Assembly (NCBI GenBank): GCA_023245515.1
Contig: JAHFKE010000036.1
Coordinates: forward strand, 1-10,532
DNA from: Candidatus Levyibacteriota bacterium
Lineage (GTDB): Bacteria > Patescibacteriota > Microgenomatia > Levybacterales > UBA12049
Direction of reading: 5' to 3'
DNA length: 10,532 nucleotides
Shown: positions 1 to 6,675 of the stretch, one piece after another
Layout: each line of letters begins with the position of its first letter
How positions within the stretch are numbered: position 1 is the first letter of the stretch
Program-made: the position numbers and the translations under genes
The notes under the pieces: generated by a model
Seen by the model: the letters and a program-made list of their open reading frames with translations, nothing else
Database searches by the model: none
Told to the model about the DNA's origin: nothing

Positions 1-711
1 GACACTTGAAGCCTTTGACGGTTTTTTCAATGCGAGATTTGAACTGTTGGTGGTAATAGGCGTGGTTCCTGGAACGCTTGTCGGAGTCGCAGTCGGCTTA
101 GGAGTCGGAGTCGCAGTCGCAGTCGGAACGCTTGTCAGGATAGCTGTCGGTCCGGTTGTGGGTGCTCCTGTTAGAGCAGTCGTAGGTGTTACTGCAGTGG
201 ATGTAGAATATACTTCGACTTCAAACAATGAGTATCCCCACTCGGTCCCTCTTTGTGTCATGTAGACTCTTATATATCTTCCTCTTCCTGAAAGACCGGT
301 TATATCATCAGTCCATCCGTCACTGGTGTTGGTACTATAGATAGTTGTCCAATTAGTTCCATCATTTGAAGTCTGAACCTGATAACTCTTACCATAGGCT
401 GTTTCCCAGTTAAGCTTAACCCTCCCTATATTCTCAGGGGTACCAAGATCAATAGTGAGCCACTGTGTATCAATACCTGTTATAGCTCTCCACTGACTTC
501 CCCATCTACTGCCTTCGTTGCCGTCAACGGCATTGTTGGGTCCTAATTCGGCAAGCTCATCAGAAGAAGACACGATTGGTTTGTAGAGAGCAAGGTTAGA
601 AGAAGCAGGTGCGTCTTGAGCCTGGATGGCCTGACCATAGATGGTAGGCAGAACAGCAACTGCCAAGAGAGAGAGTAGAATTGCGAATGTCGATAGAGCA
701 AAATTTTTCAT
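1..711 (-). CDS. Secreted F5/8 type C (discoidin) domain protein, C-terminus beyond window
   Basis: Likely an exported carbohydrate-binding protein. The frame is open from ATG 711-709 to the left edge (237 codons, no stop). Residues 1 to about 31 form a signal peptide: Lys near the start, then a hydrophobic core (ILLSLLAVAVL) and a possible cleavage near AIQA. Residues about 38-168 are a discoidin/F5-8C (CBM32-like) domain, seen as NLALYKP, AVDGN, SRWGSQW, QWLTIDLG, YQVQTSND, RYIRVYM and a closing SLFEVEVY. Residues about 169-224 are a Pro/Thr-rich linker. At about residue 225 NLALKKPSKASSV begins what looks like a second discoidin domain that the edge cuts off. It lies 8 bp after the stop of its longer paralogue and has no visible promoter, so it is probably co-transcribed. 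No clear Shine-Dalgarno site precedes the ATG. No enzyme domain is visible in the part present. The ligand cannot be deduced. Confidence 0.85.
   Translation of the reverse strand, partial: MKNFALSTFAILLSLLAVAVLPTIYGQAIQAQDAPASSNLALYKPIVSSSDELAELGPNNAVDGNEGSRWGSQWRAITGIDTQWLTIDLGTPENIGRVKLNWETAYGKSYQVQTSNDGTNWTTIYSTNTSDGWTDDITGLSGRGRYIRVYMTQRGTEWGYSLFEVEVYSTSTAVTPTTALTGAPTTGPTAILTSVPTATATPTPKPTATPTSVPGTTPITTNSSNLALKKPSKASSV
40..207 (-). repeat. Degenerate repeat coding the Pro/Thr linker of the truncated secreted protein
   Basis: On the plus strand this reads as repeated short units built on gtcgga and gtcgca; GGAACGCTTGTC occurs at 71-82 and again at 125-136. In the coding frame it gives Pro/Thr/Ala-rich residues 169-224 (for example ATATPTPKPTATPTSVP) between two discoidin domains. 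Such linkers are usually extended, flexible and sometimes O-glycosylated. The repeats could change length by slippage. Confidence 0.75.
536..627 (-). repeat. 92-bp direct repeat, copy A (in the truncated secreted gene)
   Basis: This 92-bp stretch is identical, base for base, to 2848-2939. It encodes residues about 29-59 of the secreted protein: the end of the signal peptide and the first part of the discoidin domain. The surrounding coding sequence is clearly homologous but diverged, so identity across third codon positions points to recent duplication followed by selective divergence, or to gene conversion between the tandem copies. Confidence 0.9.
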
Positions 712-719
712 AGTGTACT

Positions 720-3023
720 TTAGCGGCACTTGCCTGCTTCCTGAGCATTATATATGCCTTGGATTTCAGCACCGGAGAGCGCGCGATTGTAAACACTTGC
801 TTCATCGATTAACGATGCGAATGGATATTTACCCACCTCATTACCAATAGTAAGCGGTGTTGTTTCGATAGTTGGATAGAAGTTGATAGGCTGAGATTCT
901 TTCAAAACTCCATCGAGATATAGGTTCATTGAACCACCCGGTCCCCACGTTATCGTTGCTGCTACGTGGTGCCATGTATTAAGCTTAAGGACAGGGTCAG
1001 TACCAATTGCTGAATTAAGAGAATTGGTAGGCGTGCCGTTCACATCTGTCGAAGAAAGATGCAGTCTACCATCTGAAGCAATATATAATCCATAATTTCT
1101 TTTACCATTATGAGGATAGGTTCCTTTTGAGATGACACTTGCTGGACGGCCTGTTGTAGAAGTAAGTCTCAATGGCTTTATCCATGCTTCAAGTGTTACT
1201 TGTGTATTAAGATTGAACTTTGCAGGTGCCTGAGGGAAGATAATCGCCTCGTCAGGATCGTTACCCGGGAAGACAAAGGATTGTCCTACTTTACCTGTCA
1301 TGGTAGTCGCACCTGCTTGCATAACTCCGTTATTACCGCTGACTGAATCATTTGCATTACCTTCTGCTCTCCACCAGCCAATGATATTTGCCGGTACCGG
1401 AAAACAAGCCTTTGGTGCAGAGCCTCCAATTTTCACTGTACCGGTCGAAACGGTACCATCAGAATAGGTGACCAGAATATTCATGTCATTACCTGCTTTG
1501 AAATAGTCGCTGTAGTCTGAAGCAAAGGCAGTAAATGAGCTTGCTGAGAAGTTCACAGTGCCGTTACTTGCATTAAGCACAGAACCTGTCGGAGTTGAAG
1601 CGACTGCCAAAATCCAGTATCCATCAGGAGTGGTATTCCAATGGGTAGCATTAGGACCTGTGAGAGCCACACTAGTAATTGTCTTAGAAGTAGAGAGATT
1701 GACTGCGAAAGAACCGTCATTCTGACCATCAGGAGCAAGTGTTTCACCCGGACTTACGACGTCTCTTGTTTTACCGTTATAGGTGACAGTTGCGCTTACA
1801 GAAGGACCTCCTGTTGATGGCGGGTTAGTAGGAGCCGGTGCTGCTGTTGGTGTAGCCGTGGGCACAATAGTAGGTGTCGGAGTCGGGGTGACTGCTGAAC
1901 AATCTGCTGCATTAACGGTAAGCTTGTATAAAAGTCCTGCAGGATTAGACTGTATGGTAGATCCCGGAACACCGGTATTGGTAACTTGGAAAGCAACAGT
2001 ATTTGTGCCGTTCTTTATATAAGGGGCAAGATTATATGTGCGCTGGTTTCCTGCTAAAAAGGTGAAGCCGTCTGTTTCTGTGAAGCGCTTGGTTCCATTA
2101 ACCAGGATCGAGAAGTCATTATCAGCAGCGACGACGACTGTTGCATTGGTTACAGGTGTTGTTGCGTTAAACGTCTTTACGAATGTTTTGGTCTCGGTAG
2201 TAGTCGGACTCTGGACATAGTATGAGCTCCAGATCCATGTAGCTCCAGGCATGGATGTGTAATTCGGATATGTATAAGAAGGAATAGCATTGCCTCCGCC
2301 TTCTACTGTATTAGATGTATCACTTACGAAAGTACATACTTTAGGTGCGGGAACTGTTGTCGGTGTAGGTGTAGTTGTGGCTGTTGGGACAACTGTAGGC
2401 GTAGCTGTCGGAGTTTTGGTCGGCACAACTGTTGGTGTCGGAGTTTTTGTTGGTGAGACAGTCGGTGCTGTAGTAGGTGCTCCTGTAGGAACGCCTGTAG
2501 GATTAGGAGTGGAGTCTCCATAGACTTCAAGCTCCCAGAGTGAGTATCCCCATTCAGTTCCTCTTTGAGTCATGTAGACTCTTACGTAGCGTCCTGTGCC
2601 TGAAAGATTATTCAAGTCGTCAGTCCAGCCGTCACCGTTGGTCGTAGAATAAATAGTAGTCCAATTGCTTGCATCATTTGAAGTTTGTACCTGGTAAGCC
2701 TTACCATAGGCTGTTTCCCATTCAAGCTTGACTCTTTTTACATTTTGGGAGCTACCAAGGTCAACATATACCCATTGTGTGTCTACGCCTTGAATAACTC
2801 TCCACTGACTTCCCCATCTCGAGTAAGCGTTGCCGTCAACAGCCTGATTGGGTCCTAATTCGGCAAGCTCATCAGAAGAAGACACGATTGGTTTGTAGAG
2901 AGCAAGGTTAGAAGAAGCAGGTGCGTCTTGAGCCTGGATTGTCTGATTGTAGACGACAGGTGCAGTAACGACCGCCAGAAGCGAAAGAAGTAGTGTGAAT
3001 GTATATAAGGCTATTTTTTTCAT
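720..3023 (-). CDS. Secreted multi-domain glycan-binding protein (F5/8C, two beta modules, LamG-like)
   Basis: A 767-residue exported protein. Residues 1-31 are a signal peptide (MKKIALYTF, then a hydrophobic core). Residues 38-168 are a discoidin/F5-8C domain (AVDGN, SRWGSQW, QWVYVDLG, YQVQTSND, SLWELEVYG). Residues 171-228 are a Pro/Thr linker. Residues 229-376 look like a galactose-binding-type beta sandwich (WIWSSYY, ADNDFSILVNG, NTVAFQVTNTG, NPAGLLYKL). Residues 377-403 are a second Pro/Thr linker. Residues 407-535 are a beta-rich module I cannot name. Residues 545-758 are a LamG/concanavalin A-like domain (IGWWRAEGNANDS, LEAWIKP, NTWHHVAAT, LYLDG, LIDEASVYNRALS). There is no catalytic signature, sortase motif or C-terminal membrane anchor, so it may be released or held by glycan binding. 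Four cysteines (230, 375, 540, 766) border the modules and could form disulphides. It has its own promoter, and its shorter paralogue follows 8 bp later. Function as an adhesin or lectin is inferred. Confidence 0.9.
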   Translation of the reverse strand: MKKIALYTFTLLLSLLAVVTAPVVYNQTIQAQDAPASSNLALYKPIVSSSDELAELGPNQAVDGNAYSRWGSQWRVIQGVDTQWVYVDLGSSQNVKRVKLEWETAYGKAYQVQTSNDASNWTTIYSTTNGDGWTDDLNNLSGTGRYVRVYMTQRGTEWGYSLWELEVYGDSTPNPTGVPTGAPTTAPTVSPTKTPTPTVVPTKTPTATPTVVPTATTTPTPTTVPAPKVCTFVSDTSNTVEGGGNAIPSYTYPNYTSMPGATWIWSSYYVQSPTTTETKTFVKTFNATTPVTNATVVVAADNDFSILVNGTKRFTETDGFTFLAGNQRTYNLAPYIKNGTNTVAFQVTNTGVPGSTIQSNPAGLLYKLTVNAADCSAVTPTPTPTIVPTATPTAAPAPTNPPSTGGPSVSATVTYNGKTRDVVSPGETLAPDGQNDGSFAVNLSTSKTITSVALTGPNATHWNTTPDGYWILAVASTPTGSVLNASNGTVNFSASSFTAFASDYSDYFKAGNDMNILVTYSDGTVSTGTVKIGGSAPKACFPVPANIIGWWRAEGNANDSVSGNNGVMQAGATTMTGKVGQSFVFPGNDPDEAIIFPQAPAKFNLNTQVTLEAWIKPLRLTSTTGRPASVISKGTYPHNGKRNYGLYIASDGRLHLSSTDVNGTPTNSLNSAIGTDPVLKLNTWHHVAATITWGPGGSMNLYLDGVLKESQPINFYPTIETTPLTIGNEVGKYPFASLIDEASVYNRALSGAEIQGIYNAQEAGKCR
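2340..2513 (-). repeat. Degenerate repeat coding the first Pro/Thr linker of the 767-residue protein
   Basis: Short imperfect repeats encode residues 171-228, rich in Pro and Thr, with PTKTPTPTVV followed directly by PTKTPTATPTVV as two near-identical units. It separates the discoidin domain from the first beta module. A shorter relative (1815-1895, residues 377-403, containing TPTPTPTIVPTATPTAAP) separates the two central beta modules. Confidence 0.75.
2848..2939 (-). repeat. 92-bp direct repeat, copy B (in the 767-residue secreted gene)
   Basis: Exact partner of 536-627, in the same orientation and at the same protein position (residues about 29-59). Recombination between the two copies would delete about 2.3 kb and fuse the two genes in frame. 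Confidence 0.9.
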
Positions 3024-3055
3024 TTATTAAATAATATAACTTATTACTATCGGTT

Positions 3056-3084
3056 AGTATAACACGTCTGTTTCAATTTGTCTA
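3056..3084 (-). promoter_or_regulatory. Sigma-70-type promoter of the secreted glycan-binding gene pair
   Basis: On the minus strand, TAGACA (3084-3079; one mismatch to TTGACA) and TATACT (3061-3056; one mismatch to TATAAT) are separated by 17 bp. The expected transcript start is near 3049, giving a leader of about 25 nt before the ATG at 3023. The leader is very AT-rich and shows no Shine-Dalgarno site. It lies in the 87-bp gap after the PP-loop gene, the largest non-coding gap in the window, and gives the secreted genes their own transcription unit. An 11-bp palindrome (CCTATAATAGG, 3098-3088) sits just upstream of the -35 box and could be a protein-binding site, or chance. Confidence 0.65.
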
Positions 3085-3110
3085 GCACCTATTATAGGGA
3101 TATTTTCACC

Positions 3111-4361
3111 TTAAGATATGAGCCTGGTTCTGGAAAGAAATTTATATAAAAATGTCCTATCTTCTTTTTCTGTAAAGCCAAAGACGAACTTATAAATCCT
3201 TCTATCTAGATACTTCTTGTCAATTTCAGCAACGAGATTAGCCCCTCTCCTTGAGAGTGGTAGATGTTTACTTTTTTCTATACTAAAGGCAACCGCTTCT
3301 TGGAGCGCAGGCTCGAGATTCTGCTTTTTGAGGCTCTTAAGAATATCTTCCGGGAAAAGATTGTAATTCAGCTTCGTATTGTAAATAGCCTTACGGACGA
3401 GATCTACGTCTATTGTGTGCGTGAGGGTTTTAGCCTTATTGAGAGCTCCTGCGCAGAGTAGCTCCATTTTGGTCTGCTCACACTTCACACACTCATTACA
3501 ATTGTACTTTCCCTTTATGATCTGGCAACAAACCCGGAGATATTTCAGTGCCAGAGGTGATTTAGCTATAGAATTCGCTACTTTTTCAATTCTGGAGGAT
3601 TCACAGCCGTCATGGATAATCTCAAGCTTCTCTGTAGAGAATAAGGGATCAAGCTCAGGATGTGTCCCGTATGGCCCGAGTTGGTCAGAGCGAAGACCTG
3701 AAGGAATATAGACTTTTTTAAGGCCGTTACTCAAAAACAAGGCTACGGACGAGAGTGCGCTTCCCAATTCCCACTCCCATTCCAGGTGTTGCTCAAGAAT
3801 AGTCCTCATGTTGGTCTCAACGACGATTACTTCAACGCCTGCTTCTTTGGCAATGATTTGGACACTTTTGAGTGCATCATCAAAGAATTCTTTGTTCTCA
3901 AGCGGAATGTCACAGCCATGGATGAAGATAAAGTGCGTAATCGCATCCTTCTTTTTGTTATGTTTTAAAAACGTATAGAATGAATCTACGCCTCCGGTGA
4001 AGAAAGAGGCAGAGTAGGAAGGGTTAAGGTTTAAGGGTGAAGTCTTTCCGCTTTTCGCTTTACCCTTTACGCTTACTTTCTCAAATCCTACCTTCCAGCC
4101 TTCCACGAGGTTCATGATGCTCCTTGTGTTTGTGAGGAGTTTCGGTGATACGTCTCCTTCAATGGTCAAGTCTTCCTTTTTGCGCATGCTTGGGAGAAGT
4201 AATGCTGCTAAGAATGGATTTGCGTCACTTACAACAAAGTGCTTATATTTGTTCGCAACACGCAGATATAAGTTCTCTTTTATGCCTGCTCCAAACGTAA
4301 TATCTGCCGAGAGTGTGGTATGCTTTGTACCTGTTTTACGTGTAATATTGTTTATTTTCAT
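3111..4361 (-). CDS. PP-loop (QueC/ExsB-like) ATP-dependent protein of unknown function
   Basis: A 416-residue protein with a PP-loop ATP pyrophosphatase motif, FTGGVDSF at residues 121-128. Families with this motif adenylate a carbonyl or carboxyl group so that nitrogen or sulphur can replace it (QueC, asparagine synthetase, sugar amidotransferases). Cysteines 279, 288, 291 and 294 make a C-x8-C-x2-C-x2-C cluster, similar to the zinc-binding cysteines of QueC. The roughly 110-residue N-terminal region (SDANPFLAALLLPSMR, then DLTIEGDVSPKLL) is not part of QueC. It recalls uncharacterised proteins in other bacterial polysaccharide loci; that is from memory, not a search. No queuosine genes are nearby; the neighbours are sugar and glycan enzymes. 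Its ATG overlaps the aminotransferase stop in ATGA, and AGAGAGG lies 10 nt upstream, so translation is probably coupled. Possible role: making a modified amino sugar (inference). It is the last gene of the operon. Confidence 0.8.
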   Translation of the reverse strand: MKINNITRKTGTKHTTLSADITFGAGIKENLYLRVANKYKHFVVSDANPFLAALLLPSMRKKEDLTIEGDVSPKLLTNTRSIMNLVEGWKVGFEKVSVKGKAKSGKTSPLNLNPSYSASFFTGGVDSFYTFLKHNKKKDAITHFIFIHGCDIPLENKEFFDDALKSVQIIAKEAGVEVIVVETNMRTILEQHLEWEWELGSALSSVALFLSNGLKKVYIPSGLRSDQLGPYGTHPELDPLFSTEKLEIIHDGCESSRIEKVANSIAKSPLALKYLRVCCQIIKGKYNCNECVKCEQTKMELLCAGALNKAKTLTHTIDVDLVRKAIYNTKLNYNLFPEDILKSLKKQNLEPALQEAVAFSIEKSKHLPLSRRGANLVAEIDKKYLDRRIYKFVFGFTEKEDRTFLYKFLSRTRLIS

Positions 4362-5509
4362 ATTTTTATAACCTCTCTATATTCTCTATTAGCGGGTTTT
4401 TTCTGAATAGATTTGCTGATCGTTATTTTATTTACGATTATTCTTGCTACTTCTTTCACCTGCGCAGACGTGAGACCTGTATAGAGAGGAAGACATAAGA
4501 TTCTTTTGGAAATAGTCTCTGCGACAGGGCAATCTTGTTTATTCACATATGGCAGCGTATTAAGCGCGGGATAAAAATATCTTCTTGCGTGTATCTTCTT
4601 CTTTTCCAGACCCCCCATTACACTCAGGAGTTCTGCTTCATTCTTAAATAACACAGGGTAGTAAGCAAAGTTGTACTTCACGTTCTCACCTGTCTGTATT
4701 CTGTAAAGATCGGTTTTATTGAAATATGTATCATACGTATGAGCAAGCTTCTCGCGTCTTGCGATATGTCTTTTTATACCGGTCAGATTTACCAGTCCCA
4801 GGGCAGCATGGAGCTCTGAGTTCTTACCGTTCACGCCTGGCAGATAGTGCTCATCCCCTACGTTACCAAAACTTCTGTAGAGTGCGATCTTTTCAGCAAG
4901 TGCATCATCATTAGTAACGATAGCTCCTCCTTCTCCTGTGTGAAAAAGCTTGGTAGCATGGAAGCTCAAAGCAGATACGTCTCCAGCGTTCAAAATAGAT
5001 ACTCCGTCTACTTCGGTTCCGAATGCGTGAGCAGCATCATAAATGACCTTCAGATTGTGCTTTTTCGCAATTCTCTCGATCTGTCTCATCTTGGACGGAT
5101 AGCCGTAGACGTGAACAGGCATGATAGCTCTGGTCTTCTTCGTGATCAGCTTCTCGATCTCCTTAGGGTCCATAGAGTAGTCGTCAATGTCTATATCGGC
5201 AAAAACAGGCGTAAAACCCTCCGCAATGATGGCTGTAGTGGTCGCAACATATGTCAGTGGTGTTGTGATGATCTCTCCTGGCTTCATTTCGAGTGCTTTA
5301 ATTGAGAGCTGTAATGCCATTGTGCCATTAGAAACGAAGAGTAAGTGCTTGACACCCAGAAGCTTCTTTAGCTTTCTTTCAAGCTCAAGAACCATAGGGC
5401 CGTTATTGGTCATCCAGCCATTCTCCCATACCTTTTCTAAGTACTTTACATACTTTTTCAAAGACGGGAAATATGGCTTACTGACAAAGATATCTTTGTT
5501 ATTTTGCAT
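4358..5509 (-). CDS. DegT/DnrJ/EryC1/StrS family PLP-dependent sugar aminotransferase
   Basis: A 383-residue enzyme of the family that transfers an amino group, usually from glutamate, to a keto group on a nucleotide-activated sugar. The length is normal for the family. Visible marks are GWMTNNGPMVLELE (31-44), SNGTMALQLS (60-69, cofactor phosphate region), TPLTYVAT (83-90), PVHVYG (131-136), DAAHAFG with Asp158 and His161 over the cofactor ring, and SFHATKLFHTGEGG (182-195) with Lys187 as the Schiff-base lysine. All expected key residues are present. Exact substrate and amination position (C3 or C4 of a deoxysugar) cannot be read from sequence. The start is well supported: AAGGAG sits 5 nt before the ATG, and the gene overlaps the upstream glycosyltransferase by 11 bp. 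It ends in TGA, which overlaps the next start by 4 bp. No dehydratase that would supply the keto-sugar is in the window. Confidence 0.93.
   Translation of the reverse strand: MQNNKDIFVSKPYFPSLKKYVKYLEKVWENGWMTNNGPMVLELERKLKKLLGVKHLLFVSNGTMALQLSIKALEMKPGEIITTPLTYVATTTAIIAEGFTPVFADIDIDDYSMDPKEIEKLITKKTRAIMPVHVYGYPSKMRQIERIAKKHNLKVIYDAAHAFGTEVDGVSILNAGDVSALSFHATKLFHTGEGGAIVTNDDALAEKIALYRSFGNVGDEHYLPGVNGKNSELHAALGLVNLTGIKRHIARREKLAHTYDTYFNKTDLYRIQTGENVKYNFAYYPVLFKNEAELLSVMGGLEKKKIHARRYFYPALNTLPYVNKQDCPVAETISKRILCLPLYTGLTSAQVKEVARIIVNKITISKSIQKKPANREYREVIKI
4372..4378 (-). promoter_or_regulatory. Shine-Dalgarno site of the PP-loop gene
   Basis: AGAGAGG on the minus strand ends 10 nt before the ATG at 4361, within the 3' end of the aminotransferase gene. 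Together with the ATGA stop/start overlap it supports the chosen start and translational coupling. Confidence 0.6.
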
Positions 5510-6674
5510 AACTACTCCTTTCTATGGCTCTGATAACTACTCTGCTTTTAAATGCTGGAATTCGCAGTTGAGAATCTTCCCGTGCCAGTATCTCGTAGAA
5601 GAATGATTCATACTCAGCAACTACCGAGTCCCAGGTGAAGTTACCCGCATGCAAGCGTGCATTTTTACTCATGAGTCGCATCTTGCCAGCACTCTCAACA
5701 GTTCTCAGCGCTTTTGCGTACTGTTCTACGCTAAATGGCTTTGCTTGCACAGCACATGCGTCGTTGAGCCATGAAAGGCCCGGGATTCTAAAAACAAGAA
5801 GCGGTAATCCTGATGCAAGTGCTTCAAGGCCAAAACATGAGAATGTTTCGTGTCTTGAGGGAAGCGCTACTGCGATACTTTCGGAAAGTAAGCGCTCTTT
5901 CACCTCGCCATAGGCAGATCCTACCATTGCAACTTGTTCGTCCAAGCCTAGCTTGGTAATGAGGGCTTTGATTTTTTGCTCATCAGGTCCATGTCCAGCG
6001 ATAACCAATGGATAAGACAGGGTTTTGGCTGCTTTTTTATATGCCTGTAAAAGCAGATCAATCCCCTTTTGTCCCATATCAAATCTTCCCAAAAAGAGGA
6101 TATGTTTTGCTTTCTTCTTTTTGATAGCAAAGAACTCTTCGCTCACGCCTTCAGGTACGATCTTGGCAATGATGTTCTTATTCAATTTCTTCATCTTCTC
6201 ATCGGTGAACTCAGAAAGGGGCAAATGATACTTGTATATTCTTGCTCCGTATTTCTCGATCAGGTGAAAAGGCAGATGGTAGAGCTTGGAAAATCTTTCC
6301 GCTTCAAAGGAAGCAGGTACGATTACAACCGGAATCTTCGTAAAAAGCGGAGAGAGCAATGTCGAAATAGGTGCCGTAAAGCATTCGACGACGATATCAG
6401 CTTTTACTTTAGATACGGCCAAAGGAACACTGAGTATGTAAGCGGCATTATTAACTTTGATATTGTTCGTGCCTAGTCCGATATGTGTGTAGCGTATGCC
6501 GTCTTGTGTTCTGTCTTTTGAGCCTGGAAAACGTGACGAGAGAACGGTCACTTTATGGCCTTTCTTAACAAGACGTTTGGCAATCTGATAGGTCGCAGAA
6601 GCCTGTCCTGCTCCGAGGAGCGGATTTCTGATGTCGTCAAAATCTAAAAATACGATCTGTAATTTATTTTTCAT
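5499..6674 (-). CDS. GT4 family glycosyltransferase (GT-B fold)
   Basis: A 391-residue retaining glycosyltransferase with the two-domain GT-B layout. The N-terminal half carries GAGQASATYQIAKRLVKKGH (residues 21-40), the acceptor-side glycine loop and first helix. The C-terminal half has LGRFDMGQKGID (195-206), with Arg197 and Lys203 in the usual donor-phosphate positions, AGHGPDE (226-232), and the E-x7-E motif Glu276 to Glu284 (ETFSCFGLE). The length is typical, and there is no signal peptide or strong membrane segment, so it should act on the cytoplasmic face of the membrane. It would transfer a sugar from a nucleotide donor to a growing glycan; donor and acceptor cannot be deduced. It starts 1 bp after the deacetylase stop without an obvious Shine-Dalgarno site, and its 3' end overlaps the aminotransferase start by 11 bp, both consistent with coupled translation in one operon. 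Confidence 0.92.
   Translation of the reverse strand: MKNKLQIVFLDFDDIRNPLLGAGQASATYQIAKRLVKKGHKVTVLSSRFPGSKDRTQDGIRYTHIGLGTNNIKVNNAAYILSVPLAVSKVKADIVVECFTAPISTLLSPLFTKIPVVIVPASFEAERFSKLYHLPFHLIEKYGARIYKYHLPLSEFTDEKMKKLNKNIIAKIVPEGVSEEFFAIKKKKAKHILFLGRFDMGQKGIDLLLQAYKKAAKTLSYPLVIAGHGPDEQKIKALITKLGLDEQVAMVGSAYGEVKERLLSESIAVALPSRHETFSCFGLEALASGLPLLVFRIPGLSWLNDACAVQAKPFSVEQYAKALRTVESAGKMRLMSKNARLHAGNFTWDSVVAEYESFFYEILAREDSQLRIPAFKSRVVIRAIERSSYAK
5515..5520 (-). promoter_or_regulatory. Shine-Dalgarno site of the aminotransferase gene
   Basis: AAGGAG on the minus strand, 5 nt before the ATG at 5509. It lies inside the last codons of the upstream GT4 gene, fixes the aminotransferase start and supports coupled translation. 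It is the strongest ribosome-binding site in the window. Confidence 0.8.
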
Positions 6675-6675
6675 A

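Noticed and set aside
47..265. Plus-strand open frame rich in Gly and Val (similar ones at 1783-2022 and 2290-2523)
   Set aside because: These are the antisense reading of the Pro/Thr linker repeats; the composition is the mirror of Pro/Thr codons and the minus-strand frames carry recognisable domains.
3088..3098. Palindrome CCTATAATAGG as a terminator for the PP-loop gene
   Set aside because: The stem is 5 bp with a 1-nt loop, is AT-rich and has no U tract. At most it is a protein-binding site.
4358..4360. TGA read as glycine, as in Gracilibacteria or Absconditabacteria
   Set aside because: The aminotransferase ends here at the usual family length, and the TGA overlaps a well-supported ATG with its own Shine-Dalgarno site, so TGA acts as a stop.
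3111..4361. Naming the PP-loop gene queC
   Set aside because: The PP-loop and cysteine cluster are QueC-like, but the protein is much longer than usual for QueC, has an unrelated N-terminal region and has no queuosine-pathway neighbours.
4847..5606. Two plus-strand open frames of 152 and 139 codons
   Set aside because: They lie opposite the aminotransferase gene, whose motifs (SNGTMALQ, DAAHAFG, SFHATK) are unmistakable. No family features are visible in the antisense translations.
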